64,000 nt of DNA from Bradyrhizobium sp. 1(2017) (GCF_011602485.2 NZ_CP050022.2:186001-250000); one strand, 5' to 3'. Positions 37,222-47,387 are shown, counted from the first letter of the stretch. The notes: generated by a model from the sequence alone, not told the origin. Program-made: numbers and translations.

Positions 37222-38109
37222 ATGGCCGACGAAGCGCGTTCGCGACTGGGCCGGGGTCTTGCGAGTCTGATCGGTGATGTCGGCGGCGAGGCTCAGCACG
37301 TCGATCGTCCGCGCGCGCAGCGCAAGGTGCCGATCGAATTCATCAAGGCCAATCCGCGCAATCCACGCCGCACGTTTTCGGACACTGAGCTCAAGGAGCT
37401 CTCCGAGTCCATCAAGCAGCATGGCGTGATCCAGCCGATCGTCGTGCGTCCGGTGAAGGGCGCGCAGGACCGCTACGAGATCATCGCCGGCGAGCGGCGC
37501 TGGCGTGCCTCGCAAATGGCCGGCCTGCACGAAGTGCCGATCGTGCCGGTCGACATCAGCGACAGCGATGCGCTGGAGTTCGCGATCGTCGAGAACGTGC
37601 AGCGTGAAGACCTCAACCCGATGGAAGAGGCGCAGGGCTATCACGCGCTCGCCAACGAATTCAAACGCAGCCAGGACGACATTGCAAAAGTCGTCGGCAA
37701 GAGCCGCAGCCACGTCGCCAACATGATGCGGCTGACGAAGCTGCCGGCCGAGGTGCAGGCCTTCATCGCGACCGGTGAGCTGACGGCTGGCCACGCCCGC
37801 GCGCTGATCGGCGTGCCCGATCCGCTCGCCGCCGCCAAGCGCATCGTCGAGGAAGGCCTCAACGTCCGCCAGGCCGAGGCGCTCGCGCACGAAGAGGGCG
37901 TGCCGGAGCGCAAGCCGCAAAAGGCGCGCAGCACCGGGGGCAAGGAAAAGGATCCCGACACCATCGATCTGGAAAAGCGTGTGAGCGACGCGCTCGGTCT
38001 CAAGGTGACCGTCAATCACCGTGATCCCGGCGGCTCCGTGCAGATCAACTACCGCAACCTCGATCAGCTCGACGAGGTCATGAAGCGGCTGGCGAAGGGC
38101 GGACTGTAG
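37222..38109 (+). CDS. parB: Chromosome partitioning protein ParB
   Basis: 295 aa CTP-dependent clamp that loads at parS. Domains: the N-terminal ParA-interacting stretch (MADEARSRLGRGLASLIG), the ParB/Srx-like CTPase with GERRWRAS (motif ERR) and ENVQREDLNPMEEAQGY, a helix-turn-helix DNA-binding domain (KVVGKSRSHVANMMRL), and a C-terminal dimerisation domain. ATG 37222 gives the standard start; GTG 37201 in frame is possible. Its targets, the parS sites, lie 2-4 kb upstream. Confidence 0.96.
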   Translation: MADEARSRLGRGLASLIGDVGGEAQHVDRPRAQRKVPIEFIKANPRNPRRTFSDTELKELSESIKQHGVIQPIVVRPVKGAQDRYEIIAGERRWRASQMAGLHEVPIVPVDISDSDALEFAIVENVQREDLNPMEEAQGYHALANEFKRSQDDIAKVVGKSRSHVANMMRLTKLPAEVQAFIATGELTAGHARALIGVPDPLAAAKRIVEEGLNVRQAEALAHEEGVPERKPQKARSTGGKEKDPDTIDLEKRVSDALGLKVTVNHRDPGGSVQINYRNLDQLDEVMKRLAKGGL

Positions 38110-38113
38110 TCTT

Positions 38114-38247
38114 CGGTGTCGTCCTGGCGAAAGCCAGGACCCATACCGCGTGATGTATCGATCCAGCCGGTCGCAGTACCGGGTTACGAATCTTCGCCAA
38201 ACCGCTCCCTGGGGTAATGGGTCCTGGCTTTCGCCAGGACGACACCG
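38114..38247. repeat. 134-base palindromic element with perfect 31-base arms
   Basis: The left arm 38114-38144 (begins CGGTGTCGTCCTGGCG) is the exact reverse complement of 38217-38247. Each arm itself contains a smaller hairpin (GTCCTGGC/GCCAGGAC). It sits 4 bases after parB and may act as a transcription barrier or mRNA-stabilising structure. Same family as 20965-21114. Confidence 0.85.
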
Positions 38248-38270
38248 GGTGGTGCGCGTCTGTGCCAACC

Positions 38271-38360
38271 CCGCCATTGCGGGCGTAACGAAGCAATCCA
38301 GAATCTTTCGGCGGCGGGATTCGGGAATGCTCCGTCGCGAGGGCTCCGCGCAATGACGCG
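38271..38360. repeat. Dispersed repeat (CATTGCG type), degenerate
   Basis: CCATTGCGGGCG...GAAGCAATCCAGAATC and a right half CGTCGCGAGGGCTCCGCGCAATGACGC resemble the element at 46493-46579, with a diverged centre. It lies between parB and holA, both of which end here. Confidence 0.5.
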
Positions 38361-38395
38361 TTGAGAGAGCTGCGCTCGCAATGACGGGGAGAGGG

Positions 38396-39424
38396 CTAGC
38401 CCCGCCGCTTTGCGTTTGCGGCAATGGCCATCAGCGTGCGCTGGGCGATGGCCGGGGCGAGGGCGGCTTGCTTGCGGGTGTCGAGTGCGGCGGTCGCGAG
38501 CTGCTCGATGATGGCGGCGAGCCGGGCCGGACTGAAATTACGCAGCGCGGTCTCGACCGCCGGCTTTCGTGAAAAATGCAGGCGCGGATAGCCGCCGTCG
38601 AGCACCGCCGAGGCCGGCGTGCCGTCGGCGATCGCGAGGGCGGATTTGTGCAGCCACGCGGCCTGGCGCTGCGCCGCCGAGATGATCACGCCGGGATAGG
38701 TGCCGGCGATCATGGCCTTGGCGAATTCGGTCTCGACGATGTCGGGCCGGCCGGCGAAGGCACCGTCGACGATGGGATCGAGCTTCAGCTCGGAGGCGTC
38801 GGCAACCACGGCCATCACGTCATCCAGCGTGATCTCGCCTTTGCCATGCGCGTAGAGGGTGAGCTTGCGCAGCTCGTTGCGGGAGGCCTGGCGGTCGCCG
38901 CCGAGGAATGACATCAGCGCCGCGCGCGCGTCTTGCGCAATGCGCAGATTCGCGATGCGGAGCTCGTCCTCCATGAGCCTGGCAAGGTCGCGCTCGGTGT
39001 CGGGATAGCAGCCGATCGCAACGGCGGTCCTGGCTTTCTCGCAGGCCTTGCGCAGCGGCGATTCCGGGCGCAGCTCGCCGGCCTCGATCACGATGCGGCA
39101 ATCCTTCACGGCCATCTCGGCCAGCGTGTCGACGCCGCTGGCAAAGCTGCGCGAGCCGGCGCGGATGCGGATGGCGCGGCGGCCGCCGAACAGCGGCACC
39201 GTCATGGCTTCGTCGACGAGGCGCGACGGCTCGGCGGAAAGCTCGTCGCCGTCGAGCTTCACCAGCGAGAACGGATCGTTGGGATCGTCGACGGCGGAGG
39301 CGATCAGCGCGTCGGCGCGCTCGCGCACGAGGCCCGCGTCGGGACCGTAGAGCAGGATGATCGGGCGGCCCGCATCGGGCCGGACGAGAAAGGCGTCGAT
39401 CTCTTTTCCGCGCAGCGCGACCAT
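38396..39424 (-). CDS. holA: DNA polymerase III delta subunit
   Basis: 342 aa clamp-loader subunit that opens the sliding clamp. It begins with ALRGKEIDAFL and the LLYGPDAGLVRERAD motif, followed by the three-domain AAA+-like fold without a functional P-loop, as expected for delta. It lies downstream of lptE in the leuS-lptE-holA order common in alphaproteobacteria. Confidence 0.94.
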   Translation of the reverse strand: MVALRGKEIDAFLVRPDAGRPIILLYGPDAGLVRERADALIASAVDDPNDPFSLVKLDGDELSAEPSRLVDEAMTVPLFGGRRAIRIRAGSRSFASGVDTLAEMAVKDCRIVIEAGELRPESPLRKACEKARTAVAIGCYPDTERDLARLMEDELRIANLRIAQDARAALMSFLGGDRQASRNELRKLTLYAHGKGEITLDDVMAVVADASELKLDPIVDGAFAGRPDIVETEFAKAMIAGTYPGVIISAAQRQAAWLHKSALAIADGTPASAVLDGGYPRLHFSRKPAVETALRNFSPARLAAIIEQLATAALDTRKQAALAPAIAQRTLMAIAANAKRRG

Positions 39425-39533
39425 TTCGCCTCGAAGACGTCATTCCGGGCGCGGAGCGCGGGTCCGGAATCCAGAGATTGAGGATCGAGAGTCCGGGTTC
39501 GCCCTGCCGGCGCCCCGGAATAACAGGGGCGAC
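39425..39533. repeat. Intergenic spacer with degenerate repeat between lptE and holA
   Basis: CGTCATTCCGGGCGCGG...GTCCGGAATCC and CCCCGGAATAACAGGGGCGAC look like a decayed relative of the dispersed palindromes. No coding signal is present. Confidence 0.4.
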
Positions 39534-40085
39534 TTATGTGCCCGCGGTGAAGAACGAGGCGAGCCGGGTATTGATGTTGTCGGCGATCTCGTTGGCAGCC
39601 CGATCCTCTGCATCGCGCAGCGCGCGGTTGCGGGAGAAACGCTGGTAGGAGCCGGGCATGTCATAGGACACGCGCGAGAACGTGGTGCCGGTCATCACCG
39701 ACTTGCCGCTGACGACCTCGACCAGATTGTACTGGCAGTCGATGCCGTAATTCTCGGTGCTGGGCAGACCCGTGTTGGGGTCGACGATCAGGGATGAGCG
39801 GCTGGAGGTAAAGCGGATGTCCAGGCGGTGCGTCGGCGGCATCCCGGTCGCGGTGCCATAGAGCTTGAAGGCGAGGGCATTGCGGACCTCGACGCCGATG
39901 CGGGCCTCGCGCGAGGCGTTGGGCTTGTTGATCGGCGGGAGCTCGACTCCCATCAGCTTTTCGCGCAGGCCGGGGGTGCCGTCGCCACGCTCGGCATACA
40001 TCGGCTGGAAGCAGCCGGCTGTCAGCGCCGCCAAGGCGGCGACCGCCAGCAAGCGGGCTGCAATGCGGAACCTAGCCGACAACAT
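39534..40085 (-). CDS. lptE: LPS assembly lipoprotein LptE
   Basis: 183 aa. Signal peptide with lipobox TAGC (Cys near residue 25, in [12 protein letters not shown]) followed by the LptE fold. It plugs the LptD barrel that inserts lipopolysaccharide in the outer membrane. Its start overlaps the leuS end by 14 bases, so it is translated with leuS and holA. Confidence 0.92.
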   Translation of the reverse strand: MLSARFRIAARLLAVAALAALTAGCFQPMYAERGDGTPGLREKLMGVELPPINKPNASREARIGVEVRNALAFKLYGTATGMPPTHRLDIRFTSSRSSLIVDPNTGLPSTENYGIDCQYNLVEVVSGKSVMTGTTFSRVSYDMPGSYQRFSRNRALRDAEDRAANEIADNINTRLASFFTAGT

Positions 40086-42696
40086 TCACGATCCTCTTGG
40101 GGACGATGATCACCTTGCGGACGGGCTTGCCATCCAGGGCCAGCTTTACCGCATCGAGGGCCAAAACGGCAGCCTCGATTTCCGGATTCTGGGCCACTGT
40201 TGCAACTCTGACCTCACCCCGCTTCTTGCCGTTGACCTGGACCACCAGGGTCACGCTGTCTTCAACCAGCAAATCGCGTTCGATTTGGGGCCAATTGGCC
40301 TCCGAAACCAGCCCGCTCTGGCCCAAAGCCTGCCAGCACTCCTCGGCCAGATGCGGCATCATCGGGGAGAACAGCTGGACCAGAATCTGGCCGGCTTCCC
40401 GGATCGCCCAGGCCAAGTCTGGAGCTGGCTGGCCGGGGCGCTGGAGCACCTCGGACAGGGCATTGGCGAATTCGCGGATATGGGCGAGGCAGACGTTGAA
40501 GTGCAGCCGCTCGATCCCGGTCGTGACCTTGTCCAGGGCGCCATGGGCGGCCTTGCGCAGGGCGCTCGCATCCGGCCCGAACGAAGCCGGCCGGGCGGCC
40601 GGCGCGGCCTTGCCGAGCTCCACGGTGTCGTTCACCAGCCGCCACAGCCGCTGCACGAAGCGCGACGCGCCCTGGACGCGTTCGTCGCTCCAGATCACGT
40701 CGCGGTCGGGCGGGGAGTCCGACAGCATGAACCAGCGGGCGACGTCGGCGCCGTAGGTCTCGATGATGTCATCAGGATCGACCGTGTTCTTCTTGGACTT
40801 CGACATCTTCTCGATCGGGCCGATCTGGATGTCTTCGCCTGACGCCAGCAGCGTGGCGCGGCGACCGTTGGCGCCGACCTCGACCTTCACCTCCGCCGGC
40901 TGCACATAGGTGCCGTCGGCCTTCTGGTAGGTCTCGTGCACCACCATGCCCTGCGTGAACATGCCGGCAAACGGTTCGTCCAACGCAATGTGCCCCGTCG
41001 CCTTCATCGCACGGGTGAAGAAGCGGCTGTAGAGCAGATGCAGGATCGCGTGCTCGACGCCGCCGATATATTGGTCGACCGGCAGCATCCGGTTGGCCAC
41101 ATCCGGCGTCGTCGGCGCCGCCTCGTTCCAGGGATCGGTGAAGCGGGCAAAGTACCAGGACGAATCCACGAAGGTGTCCATGGTGTCGGTTTCGCGCTGA
41201 GCCTTGCCGCCGCATTGTGGGCAGGTGACGTGCTTCCAGGTCGGGTGGTGATCGAGCGCGTTGCCCGGTCTGTCGAAGGTCGCATCGTCGGGCAGCTTCA
41301 CAGGCAGATCGGCATCCGGCACCGGCACCACGTCGCATTTCGGGCAATGGATGACGGGAATCGGGCAGCCCCAATAGCGCTGGCGCGAGATACCCCAGTC
41401 ACGCAGGCGGAAATTGACCTGACGCTCGCCGACCGGCGCGTTGCCGCGCAGCTCGCTTTCCAGCCGTTTGGCGACCTCTTCTTTCGCCGCATCGATGGTC
41501 ATGCCGTCGAGGAAGCGTGAATTGATCATGCGGCCGTCACCGTCATAGGCGGTGTCGGTAATGACGAAGCTCTTCGGATCCTGCCCTTCGGGGCAGACCA
41601 CCGGCGTGTTGCCCAGATTGTACTTGTTGACGAAGTCGAGGTCGCGCTGGTCGTGCGCCGGGCAGCCGAAGATCGCGCCGGTGCCGTATTCCATCAGCAC
41701 AAAATTGGCGACATAGACCGGCAGCTTCCAGGAGGGATCGAACGGGTGCACCGCGCGGATGCCGGTGTCAAAGCCCTGCTTCTCCGCGGTGTCGATGACC
41801 TCCTGCGCGGTGCCGATCTTCTTGATCTCGCCGATGAACGCCGCGAGTTCGGGATTCTTGGCGGCCGCGGCTTGCGCCAGCGGGTGATCCGCCGAGATCG
41901 CCATGAACTTCGCGCCGAACAGCGTGTCCGGGCGCGTCGTGAAGATCGTCAGCTCGCTCTCGCTGGCGGGCGTCGTCGCTGCATCCAGCGCGAAGCGGAT
42001 CAACAGGCCTTCGGAGCGCCCGATCCAGTTGCGCTGCATCAGCCGCACCTTGTCGGGCCAGCGGTCGAGCCCATCCAGCGCGCTCAGCAGCTCCTGCGAG
42101 TACTTCGTGATCTTGAAGACCCACTGGTTCATCTCGCGCTGCTCGACGACGGCGCCGGAACGCCAGCCGCGGCCGTCGATCACCTGCTCGTTGGCGAGCA
42201 CGGTCATGTCGACGGGGTCCCAGTTCACCTTGCGCTTCTCGCGCTCGGCGAGGCCTTCGCGCAAGAAGTCCAGAAACATCTTCTGCTGGTGCTTGTAATA
42301 GGAGGGATCGCAGGTCGCGATCTCCCGCGACCAGTCCAGCGACAGCCCGATCGAGCGGAGCTGCTTCTTCATCGCGGCGATGTTGTCGTAGGTCCAGGCC
42401 TTCGGCGCGACCTTGCGCTCGATGGCGGCGTTCTCGGCCGGCAGGCCGAACGCGTCCCAGCCCATCGGGTGCAGCACGTTGAACCCCTTGGCGCGCATGA
42501 AGCGAGCTAGCACGTCGCCGAGCGTGTAATTGCGGACATGGCCGATATGGATGCGCCCGGAGGGATAGGGGAACATCTCGAGGACGTAGTATTTCGGCCG
42601 CGCATCGTCGTTGCGGGAGACGAAGATCGCCTGTTCGTCCCAGAGGCGTTGCCAGCGCGGTTCGGCGTCGCGGGCGTTGTAGCGTTCGGAGGTCAT
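40072..42696 (-). CDS. leuS: Leucyl-tRNA synthetase
   Basis: 874 aa class I synthetase. The HIGH motif is in [14 protein letters not shown] (about 44-57) and KMSKS in [16 protein letters not shown] (about 630). The editing (CP1) domain lies between, and the anticodon/C-terminal domains follow. Length is normal. ATG 42696 begins [18 protein letters not shown]. Confidence 0.98.
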   Translation of the reverse strand: MTSERYNARDAEPRWQRLWDEQAIFVSRNDDARPKYYVLEMFPYPSGRIHIGHVRNYTLGDVLARFMRAKGFNVLHPMGWDAFGLPAENAAIERKVAPKAWTYDNIAAMKKQLRSIGLSLDWSREIATCDPSYYKHQQKMFLDFLREGLAEREKRKVNWDPVDMTVLANEQVIDGRGWRSGAVVEQREMNQWVFKITKYSQELLSALDGLDRWPDKVRLMQRNWIGRSEGLLIRFALDAATTPASESELTIFTTRPDTLFGAKFMAISADHPLAQAAAAKNPELAAFIGEIKKIGTAQEVIDTAEKQGFDTGIRAVHPFDPSWKLPVYVANFVLMEYGTGAIFGCPAHDQRDLDFVNKYNLGNTPVVCPEGQDPKSFVITDTAYDGDGRMINSRFLDGMTIDAAKEEVAKRLESELRGNAPVGERQVNFRLRDWGISRQRYWGCPIPVIHCPKCDVVPVPDADLPVKLPDDATFDRPGNALDHHPTWKHVTCPQCGGKAQRETDTMDTFVDSSWYFARFTDPWNEAAPTTPDVANRMLPVDQYIGGVEHAILHLLYSRFFTRAMKATGHIALDEPFAGMFTQGMVVHETYQKADGTYVQPAEVKVEVGANGRRATLLASGEDIQIGPIEKMSKSKKNTVDPDDIIETYGADVARWFMLSDSPPDRDVIWSDERVQGASRFVQRLWRLVNDTVELGKAAPAARPASFGPDASALRKAAHGALDKVTTGIERLHFNVCLAHIREFANALSEVLQRPGQPAPDLAWAIREAGQILVQLFSPMMPHLAEECWQALGQSGLVSEANWPQIERDLLVEDSVTLVVQVNGKKRGEVRVATVAQNPEIEAAVLALDAVKLALDGKPVRKVIIVPKRIVNVVG

Positions 42697-42888
42697 GGAA
42701 TCGTTTGGTTTTTCGTGGTTCGGCCGGCTAAAGACGGCGGACTAGGCCATAGAAGTCCGTAAGGGGTCAATGGGTTGCCGCTATCCGGGAACCTCCCGGA
42801 CGTCTCCGCATAACTACCGAGGTCGGCGTTGGGGTGGGATTAAGGGGTCGATGCCAATTTGCCGGCCCGACAAGGCCGCAACACGACT

Positions 42889-43935
42889 ATGAATTCCAGC
42901 TGCGACGATCCCGATTACGACTATGCCGCGTCCATCGCCGGACGAGCGATGCAGGCCATGGCCGAGCAGCGGATTGCGCCAAGCCCGGCCAATTTCGCCG
43001 TCTGGTACCAATATTTCGCAGGTGGCCATGACGATCTGCGCAACGCGATCGATCTCCTGATCGACCACAATCGTCCGTTCGACGGCCGAACCAATCGGGA
43101 TCTGTTCGAGACCTACGTCGCGCCCCAGGTCAGTGCGCTCGTTGTCGACACCTCCGAGCGGCTGAATGCCCTGATGGGGGCGGCAAGCGAGTTTCTGACG
43201 ACCGCGATTGCCGACAACCGTTCCCAGATGCAGGCGATCAGCGAAGTCGCCGACCAGGGCAAGGCCGGTGTCGATCCGAAGGTGCTGGTCGCCCAGCTCA
43301 TGAACGAGCTGGCCCGGGCCGCCACGAGGACGACACGGCTCGAGGCGGGCTTTGCGGAAAAGACCCGCGAGCTCGACGTGATCCGCGCTTCGCTGTCCAA
43401 GTCCGAGGAGCGTGCCCGGACCGATACGCTGACGGGCCTTGCAAACCGGCGGGCGCTCGACGAATTCCTGCGCAAGGCGCAGGCGACCGCGGAATGGGGC
43501 GAGCCGCTGAGCGTGCTGATGCTCGACATCGACCACTTCAAGTCCTTCAACGACAATTTCGGCCACGGCGTCGGCGATCAGGTCCTGCGGTTGATGGCAA
43601 AAGTGTTGCGCGAAAGGGTCCGCGCGCAGGATCTGCCGGCCCGCTATGGCGGCGAGGAGCTGATTGCGGTGCTGCCGGATGCCGACCTCGCCACTTGCGC
43701 CGAGCTCGCCGAGCACATCAGGCGCGCGATCACCGACGCAAGGATCACCCGCCGCTCGACCGGCGAGACCCTGCCCAATATCAGCGTGTCGATCGGCGTG
43801 GCGCAGTACCGGCCGGGTGAAGCGATCACCGATCTCATCGAGCGCTGCGACCGCGCGCTTTATCTCGCCAAGGGCGGCGGCCGTAATCGCGTGGTGACGG
43901 AGATCGAGCTCGATCGCGCGGGAGCGGCGGGGTAG
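42889..43935 (+). CDS. Diguanylate cyclase (cytosolic, with inhibitory site)
   Basis: 348 aa. The N-terminal region (about 1-190) has helical segments and a coiled-coil-like stretch but no membrane segment. A GGDEF domain follows (about 195-340). Active site GGEEL at 254-258 and an allosteric RxxD (RAQD, 245-248) five residues upstream predict c-di-GMP synthesis with product inhibition. ATG 42889 is preferred to an upstream in-frame start because conserved sequence begins there. It ends 17 bases from the convergent membrane diguanylate cyclase. Confidence 0.9.
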   Translation: MNSSCDDPDYDYAASIAGRAMQAMAEQRIAPSPANFAVWYQYFAGGHDDLRNAIDLLIDHNRPFDGRTNRDLFETYVAPQVSALVVDTSERLNALMGAASEFLTTAIADNRSQMQAISEVADQGKAGVDPKVLVAQLMNELARAATRTTRLEAGFAEKTRELDVIRASLSKSEERARTDTLTGLANRRALDEFLRKAQATAEWGEPLSVLMLDIDHFKSFNDNFGHGVGDQVLRLMAKVLRERVRAQDLPARYGGEELIAVLPDADLATCAELAEHIRRAITDARITRRSTGETLPNISVSIGVAQYRPGEAITDLIERCDRALYLAKGGGRNRVVTEIELDRAGAAG

Positions 43936-43952
43936 CGAATTACCCTGCTGGC

Positions 43953-45671
43953 TCAGCCCGCCGCCAGCATGATCTCGGCCGTGCCGGTCTCGATCGCCTG
44001 CACGCCGTGCTCGACGACGTTGTTGCGGCCGCGGTGTTTGGCGGCGTAGAGCGCTGCGTCGGCGGCTTCGATCAGATCGCCCGGCCGCAAGCTCTCGTTG
44101 GGCTTGGTGGCGGCGACGCCGATCGAGACCGTGACGATCATGTGGTTCGAGGTGATGTGCGGCAGGCACAGCTTCAGCACGGCCGCGCGCACCTGCTCGC
44201 CGATCTCGACGGCGCGGTTGACGTCGGTGTTCGGCAGCAGCAGGCAGAATTCCTCGCCGCCATAGCGCGCCGCGAAGCCCATCGTGTCGGCAGCAATGCC
44301 GGACAGCGATTCGCCAAGCCTGGTCAGGCAGGAATCGCCCTCGAGATGGCCATAGGTGTCGTTGAAGAGCTTGAAGTGGTCGACGTCGATCATCAGCAGC
44401 GCGAGCTCGCTGCCATATTGCTGCGCGCGCATCCATTCGAAATCGAGACGGCTCTGGAAGCCACGGCGGTTGGCGAGGCCGGACAGCATGTCGATGGAGG
44501 CCATCACCGTGAGGCGGTCGTTGCTCGCGACCAGCTCGCGCTCGCGCTGGCTCAGCTGCGCGGCCATCGCATTGAACGCGCGGGCCAGCGGCACGAACTC
44601 GGCGGGCAGGCGGCTGCGCGCCGCCCGGGCCGACAGATCGCCTTCGCCGAGACGCTTGGCCATGTCGGCAAGCATCTCGATCGGCTTGATCACCAGCTTC
44701 TCGGCGGCGATCAGCGCGCCGAGCAGGACGAACACGACGACGAAAGCGAGCTGGAGATAGGCGGTGCGGATGTCGCGGTTGACCGCGGCGGACACCTTGT
44801 CCTCGTCGATGCTGGCGATCAGGCGGGCGTTGGTGCCGGCGATGCGGATGTAGCTGACTGCGCGGCGCGAGCCGTCGGCCGCAAGAAAGGACAGCGAGCC
44901 TTCGTCCTGGTCCGACCGCAAGGCGCGATCGGCGATCGCCGACATCAGCGGCATGTTGTCGAGGGGGCGGCCGACCGTGCTGCGCTGGTCGGCAGGCGCG
45001 GCCAGCACGGTGCCGGCACTGTCGACCAATACGGCGGTGATGCCGGCGCGGCCGCCGAGATTGCTCATGACCTTCGACATCCAGTCGAGGTTGACGGTGG
45101 CGAGCACGACGGCATCGGGGACGCCGCTGAAGGCAGACACCGGATAAACCGCCATGACGGTCGGCGTCGATGCGGGCCGGGACAGGATGAAGTCGCTCAG
45201 CACGAAGCGGCCGGTTTGCTGGGCCTGCAGGAAGTAGGGCCGGTCGCTGAGATCGAGGCCGACATACATGTTGTTGGTGGCGCACTGGATGCGTCCGTCC
45301 TGACCGGCGATCAAAAGCGTGCGGATCCAGGGCAGGCTCGACGGCAGGCTGGCGCGCAGCACGTCGCAGCTCTTGGTGATGCCGCCGACGGACGCCCGGA
45401 TGAACGCCTCCGATTTCAAGATGGTCTCGACCGACGAGATCACCTCGCGCTGCGCATCGGCGCTGTGCCGCGCGATGGTGGTGAATTCAGCCGCGGCCTG
45501 CGCGATCTGCCGCACGCGCGTGTCTTCCAGGGAGCGGATGCGCTCGAGCATCAACGGCGTCACCAGAATCACCGCGAGCAAAGCGAGCCGCGCCCGAATT
45601 CCGAGAACTTGCTTGAGTTTCGCCCGTTTGCGGTTGAGACTGACGTTTGCCATCTTCGCTACCCACCCCAT
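43953..45671 (-). CDS. Membrane diguanylate cyclase with Cache-type sensor
   Basis: 572 aa. Two membrane segments (about 26-42 and 310-330) flank a periplasmic double-Cache-like domain (about 45-305), followed by HAMP (about 332-385) and GGDEF (about 405-560) with GGEEF at 471-475. The RxxD inhibitory site is absent, since the segment before GGEEF has no matching motif. It should make c-di-GMP in response to an external small molecule. ATG 45671; ATG 45653 is possible. Confidence 0.9.
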   Translation of the reverse strand: MGWVAKMANVSLNRKRAKLKQVLGIRARLALLAVILVTPLMLERIRSLEDTRVRQIAQAAAEFTTIARHSADAQREVISSVETILKSEAFIRASVGGITKSCDVLRASLPSSLPWIRTLLIAGQDGRIQCATNNMYVGLDLSDRPYFLQAQQTGRFVLSDFILSRPASTPTVMAVYPVSAFSGVPDAVVLATVNLDWMSKVMSNLGGRAGITAVLVDSAGTVLAAPADQRSTVGRPLDNMPLMSAIADRALRSDQDEGSLSFLAADGSRRAVSYIRIAGTNARLIASIDEDKVSAAVNRDIRTAYLQLAFVVVFVLLGALIAAEKLVIKPIEMLADMAKRLGEGDLSARAARSRLPAEFVPLARAFNAMAAQLSQRERELVASNDRLTVMASIDMLSGLANRRGFQSRLDFEWMRAQQYGSELALLMIDVDHFKLFNDTYGHLEGDSCLTRLGESLSGIAADTMGFAARYGGEEFCLLLPNTDVNRAVEIGEQVRAAVLKLCLPHITSNHMIVTVSIGVAATKPNESLRPGDLIEAADAALYAAKHRGRNNVVEHGVQAIETGTAEIMLAAG

Positions 45672-45761
45672 GAGCCAAGGTAAAGCGAAGGGTTCAAAAA
45701 CTCTTTCTTGAACTCGGTAAAATTGGACTTACCCCGGTCACGACCACAGCCGATCGATGCC

Positions 45762-46451
45762 ATGACAGACGCCAATCCCGTGCCGGTAACCGGCCATTCA
45801 CCAAACGCACTTGCTGCCGTCGAGGCCGAGATTGCACGGGCCTGCAAGGATGCGCGGCGCGATCGCTCCTCCGTGACGCTGATCGCGGTGTCCAAGACGT
45901 TCGCTGCGGATGCGATTACGCCCGTGATCGAGGCTGGACAGCGCGTATTCGGCGAGAATCGGGTGCAGGAGGCCAAAGGCAAGTGGCCTGCGTTAACGTC
46001 TGTTTACGCCGATGTCGCGCTGCACCTGATCGGGCCGCTGCAATCCAACAAGGCCAAAGAGGCGGTCGCGCTGTTCGATGCGATCCATTCGGTGGACCGT
46101 CCGAGCATTTGCCAGGCGTTAGCCAAGGAAATCGAATCCCAGAACAAGCACCCGCAGCTCTTCGTCCAGATCAACACCGGCGAGGAGCCGCAGAAGGCCG
46201 GAGTTGCGCCCGGCGAGGCCGATGCCTTCCTCGCGAGCTGCCGCGACACCTATGGGCTGACCATCTCCGGCTTGATGTGCATCCCGCCGGTGGACGAGCC
46301 GCCTGCGGCGCATTTTGCACTCACTGCCAAGATCGCCGCGCGCAATGGATTGAAGCATCTCTCGATGGGCATGAGCGCGGATTTCGCCACCGCGATCATG
46401 TTGGGCGCCACCCATGTGCGCGTGGGCAGCGCGATCTTCGGCCACAGGTGA
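45762..46451 (+). CDS. YggS-type PLP homeostasis protein
   Basis: 229 aa pyridoxal-phosphate-binding protein (PLPBP/YggS). The PLP lysine is in LIAVSKTF, the start of the TIM-barrel. GENRVQEAKGKW, HLIGPLQSNKA and GLMCIPP are family motifs. It maintains vitamin B6 and amino-acid balance without known catalysis. ATG 45762 is chosen over an upstream TTG. Confidence 0.94.
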   Translation: MTDANPVPVTGHSPNALAAVEAEIARACKDARRDRSSVTLIAVSKTFAADAITPVIEAGQRVFGENRVQEAKGKWPALTSVYADVALHLIGPLQSNKAKEAVALFDAIHSVDRPSICQALAKEIESQNKHPQLFVQINTGEEPQKAGVAPGEADAFLASCRDTYGLTISGLMCIPPVDEPPAAHFALTAKIAARNGLKHLSMGMSADFATAIMLGATHVRVGSAIFGHR

Positions 46452-46492
46452 GAGCCTTTAGCGAGGAACGCGCCTGCAACAGCCATCGATTT

Positions 46493-46579
46493 CGTCATTG
46501 CGAGCGAAGCGAAGCAATCCAGTGTGTTTCCGCAGAGGGATTCTGGATTGCTTCGTCGCAAGGGCTCCTCGCAATGACG
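46493..46579. repeat. Dispersed palindromic repeat (CATTGCGAG type), clear copy
   Basis: Nested inverted repeats: CGTCATTGCGAG (46493-46504) with CTCGCAATGACG (46568-46579), and GAAGCAATCCAG (46511-46522) with CTGGATTGCTTC (46543-46554). It lies between the YggS gene and a convergent hydratase gene. Degenerate relatives occur at 33122-33209 and 38271-38360. Confidence 0.8.
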
Positions 46580-46595
46580 GCGGAGTGGGTCCCGC

Positions 46596-47381
46596 CTACA
46601 CAAACCCCAGCGATACCTTCCCCAGCACGCCGAAATCCGCGGCGAAATGATCGCCGGCCTGGATCGGCAGCGGCGGATGGCATGTGCCTGTCGTCACCAC
46701 CTCCCCTGCCCTTAAAGTCAGTCCAAGGCCGCGGAGCTCGTTGGCAAGCCAGGCGAGTGCAGCGCGGGGATCGCCGAGCACGTTCCTGCCGTGACCGACA
46801 TAGCGCTCGCCGCGCAGCGTGATCTGCGGCCGCTGCTCGACGAGATCCAGCGCGCGCCAATCGGCGGTCGTCGCCGCGCCCAGCACGAACAGATGGGCAC
46901 AGGCATTGTCGGCGATCAGCTGCGCCTCGCCGGCGCTGGCGAAATCGGCAAAGCGCGAGTCGGGGATCTCGATCGCGGGATGCAGGGTCGCGACGGCTGC
47001 GAGCACCTCGTCGATGGTATATGGCGCCGCGCGCGGCGGCAGGTCGCGCCCCATGCGGAAGGCGAATTCCGGCTCGCCGACGCGCATCTCATTGCCTTTC
47101 ATCGACGCGCTGCCGCCATCGGCGATCACGGTGTCGCTCATGATGCGGCCGGCCAGCGGTCCCCCGGCATTAATGTGCTTCTGCCCCGCCTCGCTCGTCG
47201 CCGCGATCTTCCAGCCGAACAACTTACCAGGCGACGTCGTCTCGAGCGCGGCCTGGACCGCGTAGCCCTCGGTGCGGCTCTGCGGCCGCAACCGCGCGTC
47301 CAGCGTCTCGAGCTTGGTGCCGTCGCGCCAGTGCTTCACCAGGACTTGCGAAGCGGCGGCAATCTGATCCTTGTCGAGCAT
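46596..47381 (-). CDS. 2-keto-4-pentenoate hydratase family protein
   Basis: 261 aa FAA-hydrolase/hydratase fold (MhpD/DmpE-like). Metal-ligand and substrate motifs include GEPEFAFRMGRDLP (about 102-115), PAIEIPDSRF and a late GTCHPPLPIQAGD. Members hydrate 2-hydroxypenta-2,4-dienoate in aromatic meta-cleavage or act as decarboxylases. No other meta-pathway gene is nearby, so the true substrate is open. Downstream (left) is a repeat. Confidence 0.85.
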   Translation of the reverse strand: MLDKDQIAAASQVLVKHWRDGTKLETLDARLRPQSRTEGYAVQAALETTSPGKLFGWKIAATSEAGQKHINAGGPLAGRIMSDTVIADGGSASMKGNEMRVGEPEFAFRMGRDLPPRAAPYTIDEVLAAVATLHPAIEIPDSRFADFASAGEAQLIADNACAHLFVLGAATTADWRALDLVEQRPQITLRGERYVGHGRNVLGDPRAALAWLANELRGLGLTLRAGEVVTTGTCHPPLPIQAGDHFAADFGVLGKVSLGFV

Positions 47382-47387
47382 GTGTCC

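Noticed and set aside
42814..45285. An 823-codon open frame on the minus strand
   Set aside because: It covers both the GGDEF gene at 42889 in antisense and the one at 43953 in another frame. The product is Arg-rich without domains.
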